This document shows positions 17,715 through 29,483 of a DNA stretch of 62,004 nucleotides, piece by piece; the stretch's first letter is position 1, and each line of letters begins with the position of its first letter. The translations under genes were made by a program, and so were the position numbers. The stretch is taken from contig CANQEV010000011.1 in the NCBI GenBank assembly GCA_947595925.1, forward strand, positions 1-62,004, written 5' to 3'. This stretch comes from an uncultured Acetatifactor sp. (lineage in GTDB: Bacteria > Bacillota > Clostridia > Lachnospirales > Lachnospiraceae). The notes beneath the pieces were generated by a model. That model did no database searches. It saw nothing but the letters and a program-made list of their open reading frames with translations, and had not been told where the DNA came from.

Positions 17715-17744
17715 TTGCAATCCCTGTCCCAAACGTAGTATAAT
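17715..17744 (+). promoter_or_regulatory. Promoter of the GGDEF gene
   Basis: TTGCAA (17715-17720), an 18-nt spacer and TATAAT (17739-17744), 71 nt before the start codon. It is divergent from the ileS promoter. Confidence 0.7.
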
Positions 17745-17815
17745 TAGAAGGAATCATCCGGCCCGGACAGGGCCAAGGCACGTCTTTGCAGTCGGTGCAG
17801 AGAGGAGCAGGGATC

Positions 17816-19093
17816 ATGCAACAAAAAAAGAGCGGAAAAATGGCCTATATACTGTTTGTCATCAGCGCAGTGCCCCTTCTGTTCTGCGGGATCGTCATAC
17901 TGTTTCTGTCCACGGAATTCTTCACCAGGGCTATGTACCAGGAGATCGAATCGGAACTGCACGGCGCGGCAAACAACGTGATCCACATGATGGATCTGGC
18001 CTATCCGGGCGACTACACATTGGTGGGGGACACCGCCCTCTCCCTCTTTAAGGGGGATCATGACCTGACCACTGAGTACAGCCTGGTGGACCGGGTAAAA
18101 GAAGATTCCGGCTTTGAAGTCACCCTCTTTTATCAGGACACCCGCATTCTGACCACCATCCGCAGGGAGAACGGGGAAAGGCTTGTGGGCACCAGCGCGC
18201 CGCAGCTCGTGCAGAAGGACGTCTTAAACGGCGGAGAGGCCCACTTTTATACCAATACCATCATCAACGGCCAGGAATATTTCAGCTATTACATCCCCTT
18301 GAGAAATTCAGACGGTTCCATCGTAGGCATGGTGTTCATCGGGAAACCCAGCAGCCAGGTGGATCTGTCCATCCGGCACGCCAGCTATCCCCTGGTGGTC
18401 GCCGTGGTCATCGTCACCCTGTTGATCATCCTCTTTCTCTATCTCTACACGCGGAAATTTGACGTGGTGCTGCAAAAGATCTGCTCTTTTCTGAACGCGG
18501 TTTCCACCGGCGACCTGACGGCGGAACTGGACGGGATCGTCCTGAAGCGGAACGATGAGTTCGGCAGCATCGGCCGGGCCGCCGTAAACATGCAGCAGGC
18601 CGTGCGGCAGACTGTGGAGCAGGATCCCCTGACAGAGCTCTACAACCGCCGCGCCGCGAACCGCAGGCTCCGCCAGATCATGGAGCGCTCTGAGGCCGGA
18701 GATACGCCCTTCTGTGTCTGTCTCGGCGATATCGACCACTTTAAGGCGGTAAACGACACCTACGGCCATGATTGCGGCGACGAAGTTTTAAGACAGGTGT
18801 CCACAGTCCTGAGGGATCACATGCGCCTGAACGGTTTCGCGTCCCGCTGGGGCGGCGAAGAATTTCTCCTGGTGTTCGACCGCATGGACATGGATCAGGC
18901 TTACAGTTCCCTGAACCTGCTGCTGGACAAAATCCGCCGGCTGGAGATTCCCTTCGAGGATAAAACCGTCCACGTCACCATGACCTTCGGCCTTACCCCG
19001 GGGGAACACACGGATCACACCACCCTGCTGAAAAACGCGGACCGGAAACTCTACGACGGCAAGGCCGGCGGAAGGGACCGGGTCGTTTTCTGA
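17816..19093 (+). CDS. Membrane Cache-GGDEF diguanylate cyclase
   Basis: A 425-residue sensor enzyme. An N-terminal membrane segment (about residues 10-32) is followed by an extracellular single-Cache domain. The latter has the VTLFYQDTRILTTIRRENGE and FYTNTIINGQEYFSYYIPL motifs typical of sCache_3. A second membrane segment (YPLVVAVVIVTLLIILFLYL), a HAMP-like linker and a GGDEF domain with intact SRWGGEEF follow. It should make c-di-GMP in response to an external ligand, which fits a motile host. The ATG at 17816 has AGGAG upstream. It ends 2 nt from the convergent spoVT stop. Confidence 0.9.
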   Translation: MQQKKSGKMAYILFVISAVPLLFCGIVILFLSTEFFTRAMYQEIESELHGAANNVIHMMDLAYPGDYTLVGDTALSLFKGDHDLTTEYSLVDRVKEDSGFEVTLFYQDTRILTTIRRENGERLVGTSAPQLVQKDVLNGGEAHFYTNTIINGQEYFSYYIPLRNSDGSIVGMVFIGKPSSQVDLSIRHASYPLVVAVVIVTLLIILFLYLYTRKFDVVLQKICSFLNAVSTGDLTAELDGIVLKRNDEFGSIGRAAVNMQQAVRQTVEQDPLTELYNRRAANRRLRQIMERSEAGDTPFCVCLGDIDHFKAVNDTYGHDCGDEVLRQVSTVLRDHMRLNGFASRWGGEEFLLVFDRMDMDQAYSSLNLLLDKIRRLEIPFEDKTVHVTMTFGLTPGEHTDHTTLLKNADRKLYDGKAGGRDRVVF

Positions 19094-19095
19094 GC

Positions 19096-19641
19096 CTACT
19101 GCTCCATCTGTCTTCCCAAAAAGCCCGCGGCGGAGAGCACCAGTTTCTGTTCGACCTCGCCCATCTTGCCTTTGTTGTCGTCCTCCAGAAGCGCAACGCT
19201 GCCGATGATATCCCCCTCGCAGATAATGGGAGCGATCATCTGGTGGATAAAGATCTCGCCGCCCTCCTCGCTGACGGGAATAAAGCCCCGGTCCCCTTTG
19301 GACGCAAGGACGGTCTCCCGGTTGTTGATCTTTTCTTCTAATTGATGGCTGACGCTCTTTCCCACAAGATGGCGGTAGCCGCCGGCAGTGGCGATGAACT
19401 GGTCCCGGTCCGCGATCAGCGCGGCGTGCCCGGACACCTGGGCAAGGCTCTCCGCGTACTGTTTCGCGAAAGTGGTCATCTCCCCGATGGGCGAATACTT
19501 CTTTAAGATGATCTGTCCTTCCCGGTCGGTAAAAATTTCCAGCGCGTCGGACTCCCGGATGTGCAGAGTGCGGCGAATCTCCTTGGGAATCACGATTCTT
19601 CCCAGATCATCTATTCTTCTGACAATTCCCGTTGCTTTCAT
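19096..19641 (-). CDS. spoVT: Stage V sporulation protein T
   Basis: A 181-residue regulator. An N-terminal AbrB-type swapped-hairpin DNA-binding domain (MKATGIVRRIDDLGRIVIPK, then EIRRTLHIRESDALEIF) is joined to a C-terminal GAF-like domain (GHAALIADRDQFIATAGGYR and IIGSVALLEDDNKG). This architecture and length match SpoVT, the sigma-G-dependent forespore regulator. Its presence is the best direct evidence that the organism sporulates. It stands alone, convergent with the GGDEF gene. Confidence 0.95.
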   Translation of the reverse strand: MKATGIVRRIDDLGRIVIPKEIRRTLHIRESDALEIFTDREGQIILKKYSPIGEMTTFAKQYAESLAQVSGHAALIADRDQFIATAGGYRHLVGKSVSHQLEEKINNRETVLASKGDRGFIPVSEEGGEIFIHQMIAPIICEGDIIGSVALLEDDNKGKMGEVEQKLVLSAAGFLGRQMEQ

Positions 19642-19863
19642 TTCCTTCTATTTCCTCCATTTTTCGTTTTCTTTTTTCATGGAATCGATCCGATGTTTTT
19701 CGAATCTTCGGACATGGAGTTATCATGTGGAAATTTTTCAATAATATTCGCAGACATACGATTTTTGTCAGAACCCTGCCGCCGGCAAAAAGGATCTCCG
19801 AAAAACGCAGAAAGACCGGCGTCCGCACTCGGAACACCGGTCCTGTCTCTCATCTCTTTTTCG

Positions 19864-20085
19864 TCAAAACATCTTTTTCAGCTTTGAAGCGATGTCGTCC
19901 ACGCTGTCCAGAGTGACTTTCGCCTTCACGCCGTCAACGATCTTTTTCACCGCGTCGTCCGGAAGGTCTACACCCAGAACGGATTCCACAGTCTTCACGG
20001 GGTCCTTCTTGAACTGCTCCTTCATCTTTTCATCCTTGGTGACCTTCTCTACGATCTCTGTGATCTTTTCCTTGATGTCTTCCAT
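19864..20085 (-). CDS. Small conserved protein, NHLP/Nif11-leader-like
   Basis: A 73-residue, lysine- and aspartate-rich protein (MEDIKEKITEIVEKVTKDEK, then MKEQFKKDPVKTVESVLGVD). The layout of a charged helix, a KDP-turn, an LGVDLPDD segment and a final helix recalls leader regions of the Nif11/NHLP peptide families. No Gly-Gly cleavage site and no cysteine-rich core follow, and no modification enzymes are nearby. I therefore treat it as a small cytoplasmic protein of unknown function. Ribosome site GAAAGGAATGGACC precedes the ATG. Confidence 0.7.
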   Translation of the reverse strand: MEDIKEKITEIVEKVTKDEKMKEQFKKDPVKTVESVLGVDLPDDAVKKIVDGVKAKVTLDSVDDIASKLKKMF

Positions 20086-20192
20086 TGGTCCATTCCTTTC
20101 TCTCTGTCATGACAGCCAGGCCAGACCGCCCCGGAGGGCGTTTCCCCGGCCGCATCCCACACGATCACGGTTCCCGGCGGCTTTTCCGCGGA

Positions 20193-20564
20193 TCAGTCCG
20201 CCTTTACGGTGGGCGCGTCCACCACGTTCTTCTTTACGGACTCAATGCCGTTTAAGCAGCTTGCCTTTGCCTTATACCCCTCGCTGACAGCGATGGTCTG
20301 GCCGTTTGTGGCGGTCAGGCGGAAGCGGTACTCGCCCGCCTTGTCGAGATATACTTCAAACTTGGGATTCTTCTCGGATGCGCAGCCGTCCATGGTCTGA
20401 TCCTCGATAGCTGCAACGGGTGCATTCTTCGTAACGCTCGCGATGCCGTTCTTACATGCCGCCTCGGTGGTGTAAACCTCGGACGTAGCGATCACTTCGC
20501 CGTTTCCAGCCTTCAGATCAAACTTGATGCCGGTCTTTGTCTCTTTCATCACAAACTTGCCCAT
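20193..20564 (-). CDS. YegP-like protein with two DUF1508 repeats
   Basis: A 123-residue protein containing two copies of the DUF1508 fold, residues about 8-50 (KFDLKAGNGEVIATSEVYTT, then ACKNGIASV) and 68-112 (FRLTATNGQTIAVSEGYKAK, then SCLNGIESV). The family (E. coli YegP) has known structures but no settled role. Start ATG at 20564 with AGGAGG upstream. It is a single gene between the small protein at 19.9 kb and a repeat element. Confidence 0.9.
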   Translation of the reverse strand: MGKFVMKETKTGIKFDLKAGNGEVIATSEVYTTEAACKNGIASVTKNAPVAAIEDQTMDGCASEKNPKFEVYLDKAGEYRFRLTATNGQTIAVSEGYKAKASCLNGIESVKKNVVDAPTVKAD

Positions 20565-20679
20565 GATTCGTAACCTCCTGTGTATATTGTGTTCTTTTTT
20601 CGGACGCAGGTCTCCGCATCCACTCTTTAAGCATAGAACATTTTCCCCAAAAAGTCAACCGTTCCACAGTTCACGAAAC

Positions 20680-20826
20680 TAACAGTTCACTCGCGCCATT
20701 CGCAAAGCCGCGCTCCGCGCTTTCCGCTGCTTCGCAGCTTCCTTTGCCCATAAGATGGCGCTTCCTGCATCCGGCACCTCGGCAAGCACGATTCCGGCCA
20801 GGGGCAGGCGGACGCGTGAACTGTCA
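20680..20826. repeat. TIR-bounded palindromic element, copy B
   Basis: Ends TAACAGTTCACTCGCG (20680-20695) and CGCGTGAACTGTCA (20813-20826) are inverted copies with one difference. The conserved hairpin (CATTCGCAAAG, GCTGCTTCGCAGC, CTTTGCCCATAAGATGGCG) is intact. The second hairpin is degenerate compared with copies A and C. The right terminus supplies the TGA stop codon (20824-20826, minus strand) of the 844-residue protein gene, so insertion probably reached the coding end. Confidence 0.8.
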
Positions 20827-23358
20827 AGGTATAAACGTGAAAAAGCAATTCCCGTTTTCTTCGAACCACTTGTCCGTGTCGTTCAGGGATTTTTTATACA
20901 GTCTTCCCGCGGAGGGCTGGAAGATCACCGCCTGGGATTCGTTAAAGCCCGTGACCAGCACCGCCTCACCGCTGTACAGCACCGCCAGCACCGGAATATC
21001 CTGATTCACATAGTAGAGCATGGCGTCCAGGTTGCATCCCGTCATGTCAATCGCCAGTGCATCCGTCAGGTTGTTTTGGAGAATGTCCAGGGGGTATTGC
21101 CCTTCCTGCAGCAGTTTCGCGCTGTCCACGGAGATCCCCTTATACCGCAGCATCGTGTCCAGGCAGCAAGCCAGGCTCTCGGAGGTTTCCACCTGCTCCG
21201 GCTCCTTGATGGCCATGATCTGGTTCCGGGTGGCGCGGCTTCCCCTCTGCCATATTTTTTCTCCCGCCTCCGAAGTCACCGTACCCGCGACCTCGTAAGC
21301 CCTGTCCACGGCGTTCCCCACGGAAACGCAGATCTCGTCCACGCCGTAAGGGCCGTAGACATAATACCGGGGAACCGGGGAGTCTGCCTCCAGCACAAGG
21401 CTGTCCTCTCCCTCATGGATCATGTTCTTCGGGGTAAGGAGCTGGGTCTTCTGTGGATCGATCTCGCCGGTCACCTGGATCTGCACATAGCGCTTGTAAA
21501 CGTCAATATCCACCACCACGACCTGGTTTTTGCTGCCTTCCACCTGGGCCGTCCTGGTGATGTGGTCCTGGCCGTAGGCGGCAAAACTGCCGTCCTCCTG
21601 CATTTTCATGCGCTCCAGCGTGATCTGGTTTTCCTCCACGGAACAGTCCATGACATAGATCCCGTCCTGGCTGTACTCCTTGGAAACCGTCCCGTCCGAC
21701 TTGCAAATGCAGAGTTTATACATGGGAAAAAACATTTGTCCCGAATTCAGCCTCGAGATCTGCCGGACGTCGGCCACGCCGTAAATGATATCCTTATCCA
21801 TAAAGCCCAGGATTTTCAGCGCTTCCCCAGGCCGGCCCTGAAGGGTCACCTGGGTATCCTGTTCCAGGTCACGGACCTGGATCTCCCGGGAATATTCCTT
21901 CTGTCCCTGCTCCTGCCAGACCAGGATCCGGTGATCCGCGGAAACCTTCATGCAGCCGTCGTACAATTCATCAAAGAGTTTCTCATAGGTTCCCTTCTCC
22001 AGATCCACCCTGTATGCGGCGTTGTTCAGGGACAGGTACAAAATCCTGTCGGAATTCAGGTACAGGAGATCCTCCATCTCCCTCTCCAGACTGAAATATG
22101 CCTGATCCCAGGGGATGTAGGCGGTCTCCTCCACGGTATTCGTTTCCGCGTCATAATGATTGATCTGGATGCCGTTCTCCCCCTCCCGGGTTCCCCGGTT
22201 CATATAACCGTAGACGGCAAAATCCACGCTGCCTTCGTCCCCGACGCCAAGAATCTTGATGGAATGGTGATCGTATATGCTGCGGGCGTCCCTGCTCTCC
22301 CCGTCATAAAAGCTGAAGAGCAGCGCCAGTTTCTGTCCCGCCACGTCAAAGGAAAACAGCCGGTCCGCCTGGGTGAAAGCCACTACCGTGCCGCTCTCGT
22401 TCTCCATCATGGCCACGTTTTCATCCGCGATCCCCAGAAGGAGCTTATCCCCCGCATAGAGGTCCGTCTCATCCGGCACCTGGGTCATCGTGCGCTCATA
22501 ATCCAGCAGATACATTCTCTGGGCCGTGTATCTCACCCTGAAGTATTCCTGCACCCTGTAATAGGTATCGTCGTTCTCCCCCTTCACCGATACAAAAAAG
22601 TCCGTCAGGAAAGAGGCGATCTGACCGTTGATCTCCCGAAGCGTCACAACGGGATCCTCAAGCTGGGAAACCTTCATGTCCCCCCAGGTAATCTGGCGAA
22701 AACTGCTGTGGATGTTCACCTTGTGGAAGGAGCGGTTGTCCTCCAGCCGGGAATTGGTCTCCAGGTACTTCACCAGATCCCGGGCCGCCTCCCGGTCATA
22801 GAGTTTTTCATGAAAATCCAGTACGTAGTCCAGGTCTTCCTTCAGATGGCTCTCTTCATCCCATACCACCCGGGCGTAGTAGCGTACATTCTGCCAGCCG
22901 TCCAGTTCCAGAAGGATCACCAGCATGTACTCTTCGTCCTTCTCGATCAGATCCTTTAAGGATACGGTCAGCGGGATCCTGCCCTCCGCCTCCTCGTAAC
23001 CGTTTAAGTCTATGTTCTCGATCAGGCGGCTTCCGTCCATGCTGCGGACCTCCGCCTGAATATCGCCGACCTGGCGCCCGTAAGTCTCCACCACGAGATC
23101 CGTACTCCTGCCCTCGCCGAGAACGGTGACCGTATCCCGCTGGCTTGCGGTGTCCATGGGAACCGTGTACCCGTGCAGCTGGTTGTACTCCACGTCGCCG
23201 CAGAGCATCGTGATCACGGGGAGGGTGGGCTCCTGCATCTCCATGGTCAGGTTGTCATGCCCCCTGTTCAGGAGATTGTCCGTCACAGCCATCGTCGCCG
23301 CAAACGTCATCACGAACAACAGACTCCGTATCACAATTGGTTTCAGAAATTTCTTCAT
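20824..23358 (-). CDS. Membrane-anchored protein with C39-like domain
   Basis: An 844-residue protein with an N-terminal signal-anchor (IVIRSLLFVMTFAATMAV). About 600 residues of beta-rich extracytoplasmic sequence with propeller-like segments follow. The last 130 residues resemble a C39-type papain-like fold: ACCLDTMLRYKGI corresponds to the catalytic Cys helix, and EAVLVTGFNESQAVIFQPS to the His strand. The usual His is Glu here, so the domain is probably not a working protease. Function unknown. The gene overlaps no neighbour, starts 1 nt after the methyltransferase stop and may be translationally coupled. The stop codon lies in repeat copy B. Confidence 0.75.
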   Translation of the reverse strand: MKKFLKPIVIRSLLFVMTFAATMAVTDNLLNRGHDNLTMEMQEPTLPVITMLCGDVEYNQLHGYTVPMDTASQRDTVTVLGEGRSTDLVVETYGRQVGDIQAEVRSMDGSRLIENIDLNGYEEAEGRIPLTVSLKDLIEKDEEYMLVILLELDGWQNVRYYARVVWDEESHLKEDLDYVLDFHEKLYDREAARDLVKYLETNSRLEDNRSFHKVNIHSSFRQITWGDMKVSQLEDPVVTLREINGQIASFLTDFFVSVKGENDDTYYRVQEYFRVRYTAQRMYLLDYERTMTQVPDETDLYAGDKLLLGIADENVAMMENESGTVVAFTQADRLFSFDVAGQKLALLFSFYDGESRDARSIYDHHSIKILGVGDEGSVDFAVYGYMNRGTREGENGIQINHYDAETNTVEETAYIPWDQAYFSLEREMEDLLYLNSDRILYLSLNNAAYRVDLEKGTYEKLFDELYDGCMKVSADHRILVWQEQGQKEYSREIQVRDLEQDTQVTLQGRPGEALKILGFMDKDIIYGVADVRQISRLNSGQMFFPMYKLCICKSDGTVSKEYSQDGIYVMDCSVEENQITLERMKMQEDGSFAAYGQDHITRTAQVEGSKNQVVVVDIDVYKRYVQIQVTGEIDPQKTQLLTPKNMIHEGEDSLVLEADSPVPRYYVYGPYGVDEICVSVGNAVDRAYEVAGTVTSEAGEKIWQRGSRATRNQIMAIKEPEQVETSESLACCLDTMLRYKGISVDSAKLLQEGQYPLDILQNNLTDALAIDMTGCNLDAMLYYVNQDIPVLAVLYSGEAVLVTGFNESQAVIFQPSAGRLYKKSLNDTDKWFEENGNCFFTFIP

Positions 23359-23359
23359 A

Positions 23360-24550
23360 CTAAGGCTGTCCTTCTTCTCCCGTCAGTCTCTCCAACAGGG
23401 GGTGAATCCGCAAAAACTCCTCCATCTCCGCAAGCCCTTTCCCGGCGGAAGGCGCGCGCATGCCTTGCCTTTTTACCGCCCGGATCAGGAGGTTTTTCGG
23501 AGTGTGTTCCATATCGATAAATTCCAGGATCTGGGTGTCGTACCCCTGCCGCTCCAGGATCTGCGCCCGGACCGCGTCGGTGAGGAGCGCCGAAATCCTC
23601 TCCCGGATCACGCCATACTTCAGGGCGGGGCGCAGGACTTCACAGCTGATCTGCCGGTTTAACTCATGCTGACAGCAGGGGACCGCCAGGATCACCGACG
23701 CCCCCATCTTCATGGCTTTTTCCAGGGCATAGTCCGTGGCCGTATCGCAGGCGTGGAGGGAGACCACCATGTCCGCCCGTTCTTCCCCCCGGTATGCGCC
23801 GATATCCCCCATTTCAAAATGCAGCCCTTCATAGCCCAGCTTTTCCGCCGTCTCGTTGCAGTGCCGGATCACGTCCTCCTTCAGATCCAGCCCCGTCACC
23901 TGCAGATCCCGTCCCTGCTTTACATGGAGGTAATAGTACATGGCGAATGTCAGGTAGGACTTCCCGCAGCCAAAATCCACGACGTGCAGGGTCCGATCTT
24001 TCGGAAGCTCCTCCAAGACGTCCTCGATAAATTCCAGATAGCGGTTGATCTGACGGAACTTATCATAGCGCTCCTTCCGGATCTTTCCCTCCGGGGTCTG
24101 GACGCCCAGCTCCACCAAAAAGTCCACCGGCTCCCCCTCCGGAAGGAGATAACGCTTCACCCGGTTGTGGGCGAGGCGCAAAGCGGGATCTCCCGCCGGA
24201 CCGTCGGCGGAGGCATTGACAAATGCCCCGCTCCGGCGCGCCTTCACGGTGATCTTTCCCTTTTTGCTCACCAGAACTGCGGCCGTCCCGCCGTCCCAGT
24301 CCATCTGGCCCTGACGGAACAGCTCCCGCAGGTAGTTTTCTATCCGCAGCGCGGTTTCCTCCCGACCGAAATTTTCATGAAAGACCTTCGTCCCCTGATA
24401 GCGGGTCTCCTGGAATTTCAGTTCTCCACCGATCTGCACGGGGCGTATCTTCACCTTTACGGCCCGGGCGGCGTCCCGGGAATTGCTCAATACGATCTGA
24501 TTCAGTTTTTCGCTCAGCGCTTCTTCCAGAATGCTTCGTATATCGTCCAT
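23360..24550 (-). CDS. SAM-dependent methyltransferase
   Basis: A 396-residue class I methyltransferase. Motif I is HVVDFGCGKSYLTFAMYYYL, the motif II acidic residue lies in VTGLDLKEDVI, and the putative substrate region reads VVSLHACDTATDYALEKAMK with LAVPCCQHELNRQI. That HACD/PCCQHE pattern is found in the Methyltransf_32 (METTL25-like) group, whose bacterial substrate is unknown. About 150 N-terminal residues precede the catalytic domain. It is followed by the 844-residue envelope protein, which suggests co-transcription but does not show a shared job. Confidence 0.85.
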   Translation of the reverse strand: MDDIRSILEEALSEKLNQIVLSNSRDAARAVKVKIRPVQIGGELKFQETRYQGTKVFHENFGREETALRIENYLRELFRQGQMDWDGGTAAVLVSKKGKITVKARRSGAFVNASADGPAGDPALRLAHNRVKRYLLPEGEPVDFLVELGVQTPEGKIRKERYDKFRQINRYLEFIEDVLEELPKDRTLHVVDFGCGKSYLTFAMYYYLHVKQGRDLQVTGLDLKEDVIRHCNETAEKLGYEGLHFEMGDIGAYRGEERADMVVSLHACDTATDYALEKAMKMGASVILAVPCCQHELNRQISCEVLRPALKYGVIRERISALLTDAVRAQILERQGYDTQILEFIDMEHTPKNLLIRAVKRQGMRAPSAGKGLAEMEEFLRIHPLLERLTGEEGQP

Positions 24551-24597
24551 AGTTCCTCTGTGGTCCGCCGGTCCTTTGCGTCTCGGCCGACGTTCTT

Positions 24598-25068
24598 TTA
24601 TTGCCCGTCCCAGGACGGTCTGTCCGCCTTGTGCCTGCGGCGCAGGATCTCGTCGCAGACCAGCACCTGCAGCAGGTCCTCAAGGCCGATCTCCTCCGCC
24701 TGTCCGCAGCCTCCCCTGCTCTCCGCCTGTTCGAAACCCATGCCTTCTTCCGCCTGCCGACAGAAATCTCCGTCCTCTTTTCTTAACGTGCCGGCGATGA
24801 TGCGGGCAAGGCTCTGAAGGCCCAGGCTGTCGGGGTACTCGTCATAGATCATGCTGCCCTCGTAGTCCATTTTATCCAGGAACTCCTCCACCCGTCTCTG
24901 ACACCTGCGCACCTTGGCAGGATAAGTCCGGCGAAAATATTCCATATCCTGATTCCACAGCTTTTCCTCCTCCCCGGAAGTCGAGGAGAGATATCCGGGA
25001 TACGCCATAAAAAACGGAATGGGGACCCCCGTGGGGTGGGTAAATCTGATTTTGGTCTGAAAGTCCAT
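24598..25068 (-). CDS. Conserved hypothetical protein
   Basis: A 156-residue protein that I do not recognise. The N-terminal part has an aromatic/proline-rich stretch (FTHPTGVPIPFFMAYPGYLS). A basic helical middle with IYDEYPDSLGLQSLARIIAG and a C-terminal helix ending in RRRHKADRPSWDGQ follow. No membrane segments. It is on the minus strand 82 nt after atpC and before the methyltransferase. The start ATG (25066-25068) lies in the arm of a long hairpin (25067-25120), with the only SD candidate (GAGG) in its internal loop. Confidence 0.7.
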   Translation of the reverse strand: MDFQTKIRFTHPTGVPIPFFMAYPGYLSSTSGEEEKLWNQDMEYFRRTYPAKVRRCQRRVEEFLDKMDYEGSMIYDEYPDSLGLQSLARIIAGTLRKEDGDFCRQAEEGMGFEQAESRGGCGQAEEIGLEDLLQVLVCDEILRRRHKADRPSWDGQ

Positions 25069-25120
25069 ACGCAGCGCCTCATAGTTACCTTTTCCTAATA
25101 ACTATATGAACGCTGCGTAT
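25067..25120 (-). promoter_or_regulatory. Start-codon hairpin of the hypothetical gene
   Basis: Outer arms ATACGCAGCG (25067-25076) / CGCTGCGTAT (25111-25120) and inner arms ATAGTTA (25081-25087) / TAACTAT (25099-25105) form a two-tier stem. On the mRNA, the right outer arm ends in the AT of the start codon, and GAGG sits in the internal loop. No T-run follows, so it looks translational more than terminational. Confidence 0.5.
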
Positions 25121-25150
25121 CATTGGTTCTTATTTAGAGAAAACGTCTTT

Positions 25151-25555
25151 TTACTTCAGCACTTCGATTCTCGCCATAGCCCGCAGGAGCGCCGTCTCCG
25201 CCCGGGCCAGATCCGTCTGGGAATCCCGGTTGGCAATCCTCTCCCTGGCTCGCTGCAGGGCGGCCTCCGCCCGGTTCCCGTCGATCTCCTCCGGCCACTC
25301 CACGATCTCCGCGAGAATGGTGATGCCGTCGGGAAGGATCTCCGCGAAGCCCGCGTGAAGGGCCGCCTCTTTCTTTCCCTCCGGCTCCGTGATCACCAGG
25401 ATGCCGGGCTTTATGATGACCGTCAGGGGGATATGTCCCGGGAGGACGCCGATCTCTCCCTCCGTGGTATTAAACTCCACCATCTCCACGTCGCCCTCGT
25501 AAAATACGCGCTCCGGAGTCACGACGCGAAGCCTGTACCCATTGTTTTCCGCCAT
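25151..25555 (-). CDS. atpC: ATP synthase epsilon subunit
   Basis: A 134-residue F1 epsilon subunit. The N-terminal beta-sandwich (RVVTPERVFYEGDVEMVEFN, then GEIGVLPGHIPLTVIIKPG) and the C-terminal two-helix region (RAEAALQRARERIANRDSQ) are both present. It regulates catalysis and links gamma to the c-ring. Last gene of the atp operon, 19 nt after atpD. Confidence 0.96.
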   Translation of the reverse strand: MAENNGYRLRVVTPERVFYEGDVEMVEFNTTEGEIGVLPGHIPLTVIIKPGILVITEPEGKKEAALHAGFAEILPDGITILAEIVEWPEEIDGNRAEAALQRARERIANRDSQTDLARAETALLRAMARIEVLK

Positions 25556-25574
25556 AGTTTCCTCCCTTACCGCG

Positions 25575-27011
<1,437 letters not shown>

Positions 27012-27078
27012 CTATTTTCTTCTTGTTCCGGACTGCGGAGCTTTCCGCCGCGTTTCGGCCCGGCTGCTATGCGATCCG

Positions 27079-27930
27079 TCAGCCTATTGCCCCCGCTCCG
27101 GCTATGATTTCTGTCAACTCCTGAGTGATGGAGCTCTGGCGCGCGCGGTTATACATCAGGGCCAGGTCGTCGATCAGCTCCTCCGCGTTGCTGGTGGCGT
27201 TGTCCATGGCCTGCATCCTTGCGCCGTTCTCGCTGGCAAGGGCCTCCACGAGGCCGCCATAGATCAGGCTGGCGATATACTTCGGAATGATCAGGTCCAG
27301 CGCCTCCTCGTCGGCGGGCTCGAAGTTCATCATGGCCCCGTCCTGGGCCTCACCCGCTTCCACTTCCACGGGAAGGAGCTTTATCAGGGTGGGGATATGG
27401 CTGACGGTATTCTTAAAGGCGGTATACGCCAGGTAGATCTCGCTGATCTCCCCGTCCTCGAAAGCCTTCAAAAGCCTGTTCGTCAGGAACATGGCGTCCG
27501 CGTAGGCGGGCTGCTCCATGATCTCGGGATGGTCCTCCCGGATCTCAAAACCCGCCCGGGCGGCAATGTCCCGGCCCTTGCTGCCGATGGCATAGACCAA
27601 CACGTCCTCCGGTTTCCACTCCGGGTTCCGGGTGACCAGCTTCGCCACGTTATTGTTATAGCCTCCCGCCAGACCCCTGTTGGAGGAGATGAGGATCACG
27701 GCCTTTTTCCCGGTCTTCCCGGGCATCAGGTACTTGTGCTCCACATGCCCCACCCGGGCCAGGATATTGCTGACGGTATCATACATACATGTAAAGTAGG
27801 ACTTGGAACGCTCAGCGCCCCCGCGGGCCCTCTGCAGCTTTACCGTGGACACCAGCTTCATCGCCTTGGTGATCTGCTGGGTGCTCTGGATGCTGCTCCG
27901 CCGGCGCTTGATATCACGCATTGATGCCAT
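27079..27930 (-). CDS. atpG: ATP synthase gamma subunit
   Basis: A 283-residue F1 central-stalk subunit. N-terminal coiled-coil helix ASMRDIKRRRSSIQSTQQIT, KAMKLVSTVKLQ, and the matching C-terminal helix DDLALMYNRARQSSITQELT EIIAGA are as in the family. Rotates inside the alpha3beta3 ring and transmits torque to the c-ring. Located 11 nt after atpA. Confidence 0.97.
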   Translation of the reverse strand: MASMRDIKRRRSSIQSTQQITKAMKLVSTVKLQRARGGAERSKSYFTCMYDTVSNILARVGHVEHKYLMPGKTGKKAVILISSNRGLAGGYNNNVAKLVTRNPEWKPEDVLVYAIGSKGRDIAARAGFEIREDHPEIMEQPAYADAMFLTNRLLKAFEDGEISEIYLAYTAFKNTVSHIPTLIKLLPVEVEAGEAQDGAMMNFEPADEEALDLIIPKYIASLIYGGLVEALASENGARMQAMDNATSNAEELIDDLALMYNRARQSSITQELTEIIAGAGAIG

Positions 27931-27941
27931 ACTCTTTTACC

Positions 27942-29483
<1,542 letters not shown>

